Notes under the pieces: model-generated
What the model was told of the DNA's origin: nothing
The model's database searches: none
What the model saw: only the letters and a program-made list of their open reading frames with translations
Shown: positions 33,895 through 43,667 of the stretch, one piece after another
Layout: every line of letters starts with the position of its first letter
Numbering within the stretch: the first letter of the stretch is position 1
DNA from: Ascarosepion bandense
Lineage: Eukaryota > Mollusca > Cephalopoda > Sepiida > Sepiidae
DNA length: 64,000 nucleotides
NCBI GenBank assembly: GCA_037127315.1
Contig: JBBBDQ010001155.1
Coordinates: 1,032,501 to 1,096,500, forward strand
Direction of reading: 5' to 3'
Position numbers and translations under genes: made by a program

Positions 33895-35152
33895 AGTCCT
33901 GGGCCTGACATATAGATGGTGCAACTAATAATTCACATGATTTTTATGAAGTATTAACCTTCAAATGGCATGTGACAAATTTGGGTCTAATTGGGTTATT
34001 AGTTTACAAATTACAGTTAAGTGAAGCTACTGTTGCAAGTTTTTAAAACAATGGAAAACTTTGAATTTTGTGTGTTGATAAAGCATTGCTTTCTGATGGG
34101 AAAAATACTGTTCAAGCAAAGCAATGGTTTGATAAGTGTTATTTGGGCTCTACTCTGTTGAAAACAATGGTTAAGAGGTGGTATGCTGACTTTAAATGTG
34201 GTTGTACAGACATAAATGATGATAAATGCACAGGTTGCCCAAAATCAGCAGTTGTCCCAGAAAACACCAAAAATATCCACAAATTCATTTTAACCAATCG
34301 TAAATTGAAGTTACGTGAGATAGCAGAGGAGTTGAATGTATCAGAAGGTAGTGTATTCACCATTTTGCATGAACATTTGTCAATGAGAAAGCTGTGTTCA
34401 AAGTGGGTGCTGCATTTGCTCACATTCGATCAAAAACAACAATGAATCAAAGATTCAGAGCTTTGTTTGCAACTGTTTCAAGTCAACAAAGAGTTATGTG
34501 AATATGTGATAATGGATGAAACATGGATCCACCACTTTGCTCTAGAATCAAATAGGCAGTCAGCTGAGTGGACAGCAGCAGGTGAAAGCCATCCAAAGTG
34601 ACCAAAGATGCAAACATCAGCAGGCAAGGTTTTGGCTTTTGTATTTTGGGATGTGCAAGGTATTTTGTTCATCAATTACTTTGAGAAAGGAAGAACCTTC
34701 AATAGTGAATATTATATAGCATTATTGATGTGTTTTTTAAAAAAATGACCAGAAAATGACCACAAATGAAGAAAAAAGTGATCTTTAACCAAGACAACGT
34801 ACCATGTCACAAAGTCGATCACAACAATGGCAAAACTACATGAATTGCATTTTGAATTGCTCCACATCCACTCTCTTCTCCAGATCTGGTCTCCAATGAC
34901 AACTGGCTGTTTGCAGACCTCAAAAGAATGCTCTGGGGAAAGAGATTTGGATCCAATGAAGAAGTGATATCGGAAACTGAGGTATATTTTGAAGCCAAAC
35001 CAAAGACAAATTATTCTACAAAAAAAAAAAAAAAAGACATCAAATTGTTAGAGAAGCATTGGAATCAGTGTATCACCCTAGAAGTAGACTATGTTGATGA
35101 ATAAAGTTGAATTTTGCCTAAAAGTTGTTTTATTAGTTAAGCCTGGGATTTA
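33895..35152 (+). mobile_element. Mariner-type transposon, inactive
   Basis: About 1.26 kb, the usual mariner size, with one transposase reading running 34,051-35,103. Candidate inverted ends are CCTGGGCCTGAC on the left (about 33,898) and, as reverse complement, CCCAGGCTTAAC on the right (about 35,148), with ACTAATAA just inside both. The ends are imperfect, and the flanking TA duplication is not clear. Confidence 0.75.
34051..35103 (+). pseudogene. Mariner transposase pseudogene (DD34D triad visible)
   Basis: The start is MENFEF at 34,051. A frameshift in the GGGAAAAATACTG run moves the reading to the frame that is open to 34,445. That part holds the two helix-turn-helix segments, the second containing REIAEELNVSEGSV. 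Downstream, MDETWIHHF gives the first catalytic Asp (codon 34,514), NQDNVPCH the second (codon 34,793) and SPDLVSND the third (codon 34,898). The second and third are separated by exactly 34 residues, and the first and second are 93 residues apart, as in active mariners. A WVPH/L-type linker reads WVLHLLT. At least six stops, plus an A15 run near 35,020 (inside KPKTNYSTKKKK), inactivate it. The usual third-motif Pro-Ser-Asp is changed to Ser-Asn-Asp. A mariner is certain, its subfamily not determined. Confidence 0.88.
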
Positions 35153-35344
35153 TTGAGTGATATGTTATACTTTAAAGGTAAACTGATAGTTTGTAGATGA
35201 AAAAAATGTATTGTTGGTTATTTTATTTTTAAAATGAATTTGTCATATTTTCATAATCTTCCAAATTTCCAATTAGGGGTCTTATTGTAGTTTATCATCA
35301 TACTCAGGACTATTAAGTTTATGAAAGTTCAGTTAAGCATCATA

Positions 35345-35935
35345 TATGATACAAGCTTGGGTGATCATATCTTGAAAGAGAAATGACTGACTGGGTAGTA
35401 GGTTGCCATTACTTTTTGTGTTAGACTGGTTGCCAACCAAGGCTATAGAACCCAATATGTCATGCTATTTAACCCATAGATGGAGGAGATGTTATGTTGT
35501 GTGTAACAGAAAATGGTTGAGTAAATAATCACAAACAATGGCAAATATAGTAAATGGAATATATTACCAGAAAGTAGTATTTACAACAGAGTATTAGTAG
35601 TATACAGGAACAAGGGTTTAGTAACACATATCATCGTAAGACGTAGAGTCTAAGAATAGCACACTTCCAGTTCACTACCGGAAATACTTGACTGACTTGG
35701 TATCAAGACTGGTTACTCGATTGCTGTTCGAACCCTGAACCTCGAGGTCTTTCCACTACCACTTTATGTAGTGATTGGAATAGTCCATTATAAAACAAAG
35801 GTGAAGAGTGTCCCAACACTTTCTGAAGTGTATTTGTGCATAAGTGAATGCAACAAATTCAACTAGAATTCAAAGTTGGTTCTCTGATTTCTTGTTTTAT
35901 GCTGATATCCACTGCACCAAAACACACATCCTCAT
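35345..35935 (-). repeat. SINE family C copy, split by another insertion
   Basis: The 3' part (35,365-35,490: ATGACTGACTGGGTAGTAGG, GGTTGCCAACCAAGGCTATA) and the 5' part (about 35,825-35,935: AAGTGAATGCAACAAATTCA, GATATCCACTGCACCAAAAC) are in minus orientation and collinear with the 20.1-kb copy. Roughly 330 bp of foreign sequence lies between. Confidence 0.8.
35491..35822 (-). repeat. tRNA-derived SINE inserted in SINE family C
   Basis: On the minus strand, AAAGTGGTAGTGGAAAGACC resembles an A box and CAGGGTTCGAACAGC a B box, about 40 bp apart near 35,770-35,725. The 3' body extends to about 35,495. Because it interrupts a recognisable SINE, its limits can be placed to within about 10 bp. 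It is an otherwise unmatched family in this window. Confidence 0.6.
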
Positions 35936-37104
35936 GTTTATGAAAACCACAATTTTAATTCTTTAAATGATTTTCCAACTAACTTTCATTAAGAATCTCC
36001 TATGGTGGTTTATTTCCTATTGAGGAAAAATTCTAACCTCCCACCATCAATAACCACACCCTAGTATTAATCCTCTAAGTAAATATTCCAAAGATTATAA
36101 CTGCTTCAATACTTTGATACACACACACACACATACAAAAAGAGAAGAAAAAAAGAAAAACATTCTTTTAAATTTAACAATTTATTTTTGTCCTTTCCAT
36201 CGCCTTTTGTTAAGGTGTAAACATGATTGTCATCATTCATTTATATGAAAGTATGTATAAAAATTTAAGTGAAGAGTTCTGAATAAAAAAGTAATTATAG
36301 CATTCATTATTTCAAACAAAGTCAGTAATTCTGGTTTTATTAAACTAATGCAAAGCTTAGTAAGTAATTAGAGTTACCTATTTCTTAAACTTTATTTTTA
36401 TTCTATCAAAATGGCAATAATGTCTCAAAAAAGAAAAAAAAATTGCATTTTTCCTTCAATATTCCCCCTCTCTCAATATCTCCCTGCATTTCTTCCTCTT
36501 CCATTACTCTTATTACTTTCGTTCAATTCTTTCTACCTATTTATCTCGTTTCTCTTCCTTTCTCAATTCACACTCTTTATTTCTCCACCTTTCTCTTCAT
36601 ATTTCTTTACTTTCATCTATTTTCTCCATCTCACCCCGAAGAGACAAAGTTTTCCATATATCATCTGACAAGGTTCAAAGACTCACATTTGTCAATGACC
36701 CTTGTTCGTTTCAATTTCATCAGCATCAGCAGCAATTATTTTCAGGTCAAAATCTCATCCAAGAATTGAAGTAGGCAAAATTTCAATCATCAAATTGACA
36801 GCAAAAGCACCATCAAATGAAAAGACTCCATCCATTTCAAGAGTAAATCATGAACATTAACATAATTGCTTTCAGTTGTCTTGAAAATCAGAACCTTTTT
36901 TCTTTCAACCATGTATTTATCCTGACTACTTTTCAAAATAATGGCAGTTCATTGATATCTGATAACCACTACCCACAATTCATGATTATCGTCCTTCATA
37001 AATGTCTTGTCCCTTCAGAAAATAAGTGATAACAACTCTTCAGTTTTCATTTCTTTATGTTAACTGCCATGACTTCTTGAAAAAGACAACAAAATGGTGT
37101 CCTG
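35936..37104. other. Unannotated stretch with a 200-bp pyrimidine tract
   Basis: 36,440-36,635 is almost purely C/T on the plus strand with scattered A. Overlapping Phe/Ser/Leu-rich frames there are compositional. (AC)n lies at 36,120-36,134. No gene is supported. Confidence 0.55.
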
Positions 37105-37412
37105 CTTTGTAGTGCACTGGGTATTGACTCAGAACAAGAAATTGAAGAGATGAATTCAAATTCCATATGAATTTGTTGCATCCAATTGCACATAAATACT
37201 CTTGGGAAAGCTATTACTCTGTCTCTTCTTCCTCAAGCTATGGATTAAATAGCAGAACAGGTTGGGTTCTATAGCCTTGGTTAGCAACCAGTCTACTGCA
37301 GAAAGTAATGGCAACCTACTGCAAAAAAATCTTGTCTTGTCAATCATGTCTCTTTTGAGATTGGCCAAGCATGTATCACATATGGCACTTAAATGACTGA
37401 CAGACATTCTAT
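37105..37412 (+). repeat. SINE family C copy
   Basis: GAATTCAAATTCCATATGAA, GGGTTCTATAGCCTTGG, AACCAGTCTACTGCAGAAAG and ATGGCACTTAAATGACTGAC match the 20.1-kb copy. The A box region (TTGTAGTGCACTGGGTATTG) is mutated. Confidence 0.82.
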
Positions 37413-37519
37413 AGACTGTTTGCTATCTAAAACTAAAGGCAGTCTACCCTACTTTTTAATCCATAGTTGAATGCAGAAGAGAGAGAAAGACGTGTCATTT
37501 CCAAGAGCATTTAATTGAA

Positions 37520-37615
37520 AGTAAAAACAACAGACCAGACAGGGATTTGATCCTGGCACCCTTTTTTACCCTGTGCTGCTACTAATTATTCTACCCATAC
37601 ATCCCATAAATGAAT
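37520..37615 (-). repeat. tRNA-derived SINE fragment
   Basis: The minus strand reads TGGGTAGAATAATTAG (A-box-like) and CCAGGATCAAATCCCTG (B box) at tRNA-like spacing. No second copy was found in the window. Confidence 0.55.
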
Positions 37616-37645
37616 TACAATCTCAACTCCTTAGTGTCAAATAGT

Positions 37646-37646
<1 letters not shown>

Positions 37647-37695
<49 letters not shown>
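37647..37695. repeat. (AC)n microsatellite
   Basis: About 24 AC units. Confidence 0.95.
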
Positions 37696-37697
<2 letters not shown>

Positions 37698-37924
37698 CCA
37701 CCTCAATGTCATGTATGACAATCACAAGACATCATTGTAAGACTCAAATGTACCTTGAACAGAGATGACTCTCTCTAAACCAGACAAACTTTTAAAACTT
37801 CTAGTGCAAAGTTGGCAGGCATGATATATGTAGATTTCATTGTCATTAGGTTTCATTGTCATTGGTTTACTTTTGTAAATGTTTACATGACTTTTCAGCT
37901 CACCAGTTGACTTGTTCACTTTTC

Positions 37925-38462
37925 CACAAATGTGGACTTAGCAGACCGCCTGCAGTCTCTCTCCCACCGGCGTGACGTGGCTTCCCTGTGTCTCTTCTAT
38001 AAATACTTTCACAGCTTTTGCTCCGATGAACTTAGATCACTGGTGCCCCCTAAATACGAATTTGCACGAGTTACTAGATTAGCAACTAGATCCCACCCTT
38101 TTACAGTGAAACCGATAAAATGCAACCGTAACTTCTACTCTAACAGTTTCTTTCCTCACACTTCCCGACTGTGGAATTCCCTTCCACACGATTGCTTCCC
38201 CGACAGCTACAATCTCCAGGAGTTTAAATGTAAGGTCAATAGACACCTCCTAACACACTAACCTGCTCCCATTCTATCAAACACTCTTCCCATCTGCCCA
38301 ACCCTCATCCTCGCTATCCTTACTCATCTGTCACCTTCCTCCTGATATTCCCTATGTCTAACCACTCCTTCTCTTTACCTTCCCCTGTGTAGCCCCATGC
38401 GCAATAGTGGCAGTGGAATGCCTTGCTTGGGGTGAGATGATTAAAAAAAAACAAAAAAAAAT
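37925..38462 (+). pseudogene. Jockey-like LINE, 5'-truncated copy with 109-codon frame
   Basis: The frame 37,932-38,261 encodes the end of the RT: LADRLQSLSHRRDVASLCLF, then KYFHSFCSDELRSLVPP, RLATRSHPFTV and SRLWNSLPHDCFPDSYNL, ending at HLLTH. A 3' UTR of about 190 bp closes with ATGCCTTGCTTGGGGTGAGA and an A-rich tail. AAATGTG occurs at both edges (37,927 and 38,459) and may be a short target-site duplication. It is closely related to the minus copy at 29.2-29.75 kb. The 5' truncation removes the endonuclease and RT core, so it is not autonomous. The start codon shown is simply the first in frame. Confidence 0.8.
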
Positions 38463-39019
38463 GTGACATGAATTGTTAGCATTTCATGCCATTTTGTAGT
38501 TTTGGGGTACAATGACAACTTCTCTGCATTACTCAACAATAACCTGTCACAATCACAGATGAGGTCTTGCTTGTCACCTGTATGGTTTGGAAATTCCATA
38601 TCATGACCTTTTCGGACACTTTAAACACACGCACACATATAATGCTAGCTATTAATATACAAAAATATTCTATAATTTAATGTATATAAAATTTAACAGA
38701 ATTACTGCTAATAAAGTGCTCAATATAAAATTAGCATGATTAATAGAAAATTTGATATAATAATACTCACAGTACTTAACAAAAGCCAATTCAGAGAAGT
38801 GTAATTATACTGTGTAACACAGTTTTTGTCCTTGGATAGCAACTGTTATTGTTTATTTACTTATGCCTATAAAGTATGAAAAATGGCTAATATTTCCTTC
38901 AAACTTAGCTTTTGTGACCAGGATAATATTTCTGAAATTTACCAATTTCCATTGCAAAAACTGGCAAATGTGAACATTCTCGTTCATGCAAAGTGGGAAC
39001 AAAATGACATGATTCAGAC
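38463..39019. other. Unannotated A+T-rich stretch
   Basis: No frame or repeat recognised. Confidence 0.5.
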
Positions 39020-39565
39020 GCAGCATTTCTTTATTCTAGGCTTATACAAGAGTTCATGAAAAATTCAGAAATGAGTAGTTTTTTGCAATTCATGATTATA
39101 TTGTAAATTACTATCCCAGATCAGTTCCCAAATATAGTCTCCCATCATGTTTTCATTATACAATCTTTGGTGCCTGCATTCAAAGCCTGGTATATCCTGG
39201 CAGAAATGCTCACCATGCTCCTCTGAGTATGAACCCCTATGTTCTCCTTGAATATATCAAGACAAGTGTCAAGGACATGGACTTTAATGGACAACCTGTA
39301 GCCCATTTTACCTTGGTTCTTCACCAAGCTCCACAGTTGTTGACTTTGTGATCACTCAGGAAGCCCTAAACCACTGCGATAAAACTGTTCCATGCCACTT
39401 TCTACATCTGAAGGAGCTTCTTGGAGAATTTCTTGCAAACTAAGATTATCTTTAAATGGTCTAACAAAGACACCGGCTTTGACTTTTGTTGCAGACAGCT
39501 TAGGGAAAAAGTCTTCAAGGCTAGATGCTCCTGATCTTGAGTTGTCACAAGTGGTTTTATCAAAG
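39020..39565 (-). pseudogene. Decayed copy of an invertebrate repeat-borne protein, function unknown
   Basis: The minus strand can be read from about 39,560: EDFFPKLSATKVKAGVFV, PFKDNLSLQEIL, then MGYRLSIKVHVLDTCLDIF (39,310-39,250). After a one-base shift comes SEEHGEHFCQDIPGFECRHQ followed by YNENMMGDYIWELIWD (39,225-39,125). The pattern of L-K-(V/I)-H-x-L-D-x-x-L-D, then EHGE-(R/H)-F-x-Q-D, then MMxDYxW is one I associate with a multicopy protein family annotated in many invertebrate genomes, probably carried by a DNA transposon. I cannot name its function. Stops at 39,340 and elsewhere and at least one frameshift make it a pseudogene. Confidence in the family resemblance is moderate. Confidence 0.5.
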
Positions 39566-39639
39566 ACTAGTTTTAACTGCAGTTATTTGATTGTTTTACC
39601 AGTATATCAACCCAGTATTAATGGTTTTAATGATACCAT

Positions 39640-40090
39640 TTATTTTCAGAATAAATAATGATAAAATGCTACCTTGAGATAATCCTGCTTGTGTGTATCT
39701 GATGTTGTGTTTCAATATTGTACTTTAAATGTTCGGTTTGATAGGAAGTTTTGGATGAATATGGCCATTCTTCCTTTAATTCCTATTTTTAGGATACAAT
39801 ATTTCCTTGTGGTAACAAGCTTTTTCAAGATCAAAGAATATTGATATGGCATGATGATCTTAAAGCCATCAAAAATAAAAGATTCTAACCATACAAGTTG
39901 ATCATTAGTTCCTTGGTTTTTCTGAAAACCACTTTAGTAGCTCGGTAAGATAGTGTTTCTCTCCAGGTACCACATTAGTCAAGCATTTACTATTCTTGCC
40001 ATTATCATGCTCATGTTCGAGCAAAATATATTATTGAAGATCTTGAGAAGTATTAACTGACTTTTCTGCTCAACATTCAGCTAGGTTCAC
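39640..40090 (-). pseudogene. LINE RT fragment (I/jockey-like)
   Basis: On the minus strand, LVWLESFIFDGF (about 39,905) is followed by IFFDLEKA (about 39,845), which is RT motif A. Next come GRMAIFIQNFLSNRTFKVQ (39,775-39,720) and QAGLSQGSILS (39,690-39,660), which is motif B. The YxDD catalytic motif lies beyond the retained part. Upstream text, about 40,080-39,930, is consistent with the finger region. The motif A surroundings are like those of the plus-strand LINE at 12.85-15.33 kb, so they are probably one family. Two or more frameshifts are needed. Confidence 0.6.
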
Positions 40091-40412
40091 CATGCAAAAT
40101 AAGCAATTGCTTGGGTGGTGGGGTCAGTTGGTTCCCTCCAAAATCATGCGATTGAAAATTTTATGGTTCTATTTTTACCCTCTTTCCAGGTCCCAAAAGC
40201 AAATTCTGAAGGGGAAAAGAATCATTTCCTTTGCTTTTTAAACAGAAGCAATAATGAAATAACACTGACCAAAGACAAAAAAAAAGTCAAAATTTTGTTA
40301 CACTGTTATTCATCAGGGCTCAGAACTGATTTTTGGTGAAATTCCTGATGAGTGATTGAAAAATTATGAAAACAGACTTGCCTACAGTAAGTGTTGAATG
40401 GTATCATTTCTA

Positions 40413-40418
<6 letters not shown>

Positions 40419-40469
<51 letters not shown>
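40419..40469. repeat. (AT)n microsatellite
   Basis: About 25 AT units bordering a palindrome. Confidence 0.95.
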
Positions 40470-40473
<4 letters not shown>

Positions 40474-40477
40474 TAAG

Positions 40478-40623
40478 AAATTAGTTCTTTTAACTAAAAT
40501 TAATATATTTTACGTTGTGACATGGAAATATATTTTACGTTGTGACATGGAAATATATATATATATATATATATCCATGTCACAATGTAAAATATATTAA
40601 TTTTATTTAAAAGAACAAATTTA
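40478..40623. repeat. Palindrome with one arm partly duplicated
   Basis: The left arm (40,478-40,526, AAATTAGTTCTTTTAACTAA... to ...GTTGTGACATGGA) pairs with the right arm (40,574-40,623, TCCATGTCACAATGTAAAAT... to ...AAAAGAACAAATTT). The inner 25 bp of the left arm, AATATATTTTACGTTGTGAC + ATGGA, is repeated in tandem at 40,527-40,551 before an AT run in the loop. Confidence 0.85.
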
Positions 40624-40742
40624 ATTATATTATGCCCTACAGTATTTGTTGTATAGAGCACTTTTATAAAAATAAGTAAATACCAGAGAATTCCAAATTA
40701 TAAAACTTGGTTCTCTTCACCTGGATTTATATATGATACACA

Positions 40743-41400
40743 CATCTTCTTCTTCTTCTTCTTCTTCTTCTTCTTCTTCTTCTATGTGCCCTGTCCTTTC
40801 AGGACGTAGGCGATCATGGTTCTCCACGTCTCTCTAACCCTTGTGGCTCCTAGTATGTTTGCTCCCATTACTCCTGTCAACCCCTGTTCCATCAACTACC
40901 TGATCAGGCCCTGCAAATATGTTATCCGCTGCCTTCCTCTGTCTCTCTTTCCTTCTATCTGGCCAGTCAGTATCAGGTTCTCCAGGCTCTTCTTCCTCAT
41001 TGCGTGTCCCAGGAACTTCAGTTGTCTCTTCCTGATGCTCAGTATCAATTTCCTCTTTGTTGCCATTCTTTCCAACACCTCATTGTTGCTTGCATGCTCA
41101 GTCCATGATATCCGCAGCATCCTTCTGTAGAACCACATTTCCGCTGCTTCCAGTTTTGTCCTCATTTTCGATGATATTGTCCAGCATTCACTGCCGTATT
41201 GAAGAACTGACATCACGTAGCAGTCCAGCACTCTTTTCTTTGTTTCCAGTGAGATTTTCCTGTGTGTTAGTATTTTGCTCAGCTTCTGGAACGCATCCTT
41301 TGCCATGCCAATTCGCCTTCAGATCTCCGTGTCACACTTTCCATCTTCAGTTAGGACACTTCCTAGGCATTTAAATTTTTGTACTTGCTTGATATTTTTT
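40743..41400 (-). mobile_element. RTE-like LINE, 3' end with (GAA)n tail
   Basis: The minus-strand 3' end is a (GAA)n run, seen as TTC units at 40,745-40,782. It is followed inward by TATGTGCCCTGTCCTTTCAG, the same terminal sequence as the plus-strand copies ending at 56,165 and 61,680. A 3' microsatellite tail in place of poly-A is typical of RTE-type LINEs. Confidence 0.8.
40896..41306 (-). pseudogene. RTE-like ORF C-terminal part, 136 open codons
   Basis: The frame reads KDAFQKLSKILTHRKISLET, then VLDCYVMSVLQYGSECWTI, LEAAEMWFYRRMLRISWTEH, RQLKFLGHAMRK and GQIEGKRDRGRQR. This is the region after the RT catalytic core in the LINEs that give hits to craniofacial development protein 2 in automatic annotation. 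It is the cleanest of six copies in this window, at 17.8, 33.2, 40.8, 47.8, 55.8 and 61.0 kb. The endonuclease and RT active site are absent. Upstream text continues to about 41,400 (minus) with a shift. It is probably a 5'-truncated, relatively young insertion. Confidence 0.78.
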
Positions 41401-41647
41401 TCTACTAATACAAATTGACAGTACATTAAAATGAATTAAATGTCTGAAGTAATAGTTTAATGTCACTTGCAGTCAGTTATCTGAAGACAAACAAACTGAG
41501 AGATGAAAAGTTTTATAAATAACTGAAGGCATTTAATTTCACTGGTGATAAAAATTTTAATATATCAAGTTTTGGGTTTATATTTGGAAAAATGTGAATA
41601 TAATATCCACTATTTGTTCAAAATGTTATCTTGCACAGATTTCAAAG

Positions 41648-41972
41648 ATTGTAAACTAAACTTTAGAATGGTAAAATTGAGAATCTGAGCAATATCTATC
41701 AACCAAATTATTTTTTTAACTTTTCTTTTTGGAATTATGAGAAAATTCTTTCAAACACACTTCATTAAATTTGACTCCTGATATTCTTTTCCTTTTAAAT
41801 TTAAACAGAGAATTCAGTTGACAAAATCCAAACAATTTTACTTTAATCATTTGGAAATATTGTTTCTAGTGAATAAAGTTCAAGGAACTAAAATCAGTTC
41901 TTGTCTGAAGATTAAAAACTTTACTTCTCCAAAAAAAGAAAAGGATTTAAGAATGAAATATTTTAGCCAAAC
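41648..41972 (+). repeat. Segmental direct duplication, copy 1
   Basis: It is nearly identical to 42,653-42,959, starting GATTGTAAACTAAACTTTAG and ending ATTTTAGCCAAAC. Copy 2 has small deletions, notably after AAAATCAGTT. Confidence 0.95.
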
Positions 41973-42037
41973 CCTTTTATATTTGAATAAATGTAAGCTG
42001 TTTGCTGATTGGTTTGAGCTAGCCAATCAGAATCAAG
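41809..42037 (+). other. Exon-like segment, weak candidate
   Basis: A TTTAAACAG acceptor-like site precedes a 229-nt stretch open in one frame (LTKSKQFYFNHLEILFLVNK near its start), which ends at AATCAAG/GTAAGT, a consensus splice donor. The first 160 nt lie in the duplicated segment and the remainder is unique. The protein is not recognised. Splicing it to the segment at 42,116 would not keep the open frames. It may be chance or a non-coding exon. Confidence 0.2.
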
Positions 42038-42115
42038 GTAAGTGAACTACATTTTTACCGCCAAATCATAATAATGTTTGAACACCTATATAAATGATTT
42101 GCCATGCATTTTCAG

Positions 42116-42215
42116 ACAGTTGCAGCAGTTCCAGAGAACACCAAGCAAGGCAGTGACAGTCACAGCTGCCCACGATAACAGCGTGCTATTGCGGGGTTGC
42201 ATTCTTCGACATCAA
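42116..42215 (+). other. Exon-like segment of raised G+C, weak candidate
   Basis: Between CATTTTCAG and GTAATT lies 100 nt whose one open frame reads SVLLRGCILRH. This resembles the LLLRGC-x-(L/I)-RN motif of P4-type ATPases, but the preceding residues do not fit that family and no neighbouring exon is evident. The stretch is clearly richer in G+C than its surroundings. Treat the functional hint as speculative. Confidence 0.18.
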
Positions 42216-42652
42216 GTAATTCCCTCACACACCTGCACTAACTGCAAGACGCAATTAGATGTCCTTTATTTCTTTAAATAACGTTATTCATGAACACTAA
42301 GAACTGAACAATTCTTTTAGCAATAATATTCATCACACAAATTTCTAATCACACTGATAAATTTTAAGGCAACAATGAACATTTCAATTTACTTCAAAAG
42401 CTCAAACACAATTTTCATGCAGTCCATGGAAAACACTCTCAAACAAACACTTTCAACATCTATGTATTTCTTGTTATTGTTAATCCAATTTATCATTGCA
42501 AATTGATGCTTTGTCAATTTCATTCAACTTTCCATTTGCTTGTTTAATGAATGATTTCAACGCTTATAAAAATAATGGTGGTATGTAAGGATTTAGTTAA
42601 GAAGTTCCTTTGAGAAGTGGCCTAAATTAACATTGCATAGTAAGTCCCCATA

Positions 42653-42959
42653 GATTGTCAACTAAACTTTAGAATGGTAAAATTGAGAATCTGAGCACTA
42701 TCTATCTACAAAATTATTTTTGTAACTTTTCTTTTTGGAATTATGAGAAAATTCTTTCAAACACACTTCATTAAATTTGACTCCTGATATTCTTCCCCTT
42801 CTTAATTTAAACAGAGAATTCAGTTGACAAACTCCAAACAATCTTAATTCAATCATTTGGAAATATTGTTTCTACTGAATAAAGTTCAAGGAACCAAAAT
42901 CAGTTTTTTACTTTTTCACAAAAAGAAAAGGATTTAAGAATGAAATATTTTAGCCAAAC
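42653..42959 (+). repeat. Segmental direct duplication, copy 2
   Basis: Second copy of 41,648-41,972, offset 1,005 bp. It retains the TTTAAACAG site but lacks the exon-like right half. Confidence 0.95.
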
Positions 42960-43667
42960 TGTAAATACAATAATGCAATGACTGAAATATTTATCAAAGA
43001 TTTTCATATTGTTGGCAAACTAAAAGCATTAACACTTAACTCTAAGATAGAATGCTTGGTTGTCAACAAAAGACAACCAAATTTTGTGAGCTAGAAATGG
43101 ACGACATTACAATCAAGCATAATTAATGCAGAAAGTGAAAGTGCCTTTTATAAACTAAGCAAATCATTTTCCTATCCTTTAAAGATAGAAAATTATTATT
43201 GAAAAAGAAAAGAGTGATGAACTGCTATATGTAACATCTCTTATCCTTAATGACAGTGAATGTTGCCTTATCTCTCTGCAGATGAAGAAAACGCTAAGTG
43301 ACAGAATTCTAATTCTGCTGAAAAATTATTAAAGTAACCTGAACATAGCATGTGAGAAACAAATTCTATTTACACTGTTTATATCAGTTTAACTTCTGTC
43401 CCCATCTTTATTGTCATATTCACATTTCTGCCATTGTATACGCCAGCTTTCTTGAAGTTATATACATTGGAATTTTAAACGGAATCCTTTACACAGGGGT
43501 TACATATGATATGCCTTTTCTGGATAGCTCAGAGAAAAAAAAATTGGAGAGTTGAATTAGTGAAGTGAAAAAACTGAAATATCTAAAAAAAGGCATGACA
43601 GTTGGAATTCAACCTACTTCCATGGACTAAAAAAGTTCAGTTGGAAATTCCAATGTATATCATTGAA
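42960..43667. other. Unannotated A+T-rich stretch
   Basis: A minus-sense fragment similar to SINE family B (CATCTTTATTGTCATATTCA at about 43,408) is the only match seen. Confidence 0.4.

Noticed and set aside
36411..36769. Two overlapping frames of 85 and 108 codons
   Set aside because: They lie in a pyrimidine tract and contain only Phe, Ser, Leu, Pro and Ile-rich text.
41809..42215. Two-exon host gene joining 41,809-42,037 to 42,116-42,215
   Set aside because: The joined frame reaches a stop within about 14 codons of the second segment, and the intron would be only 78 bp.
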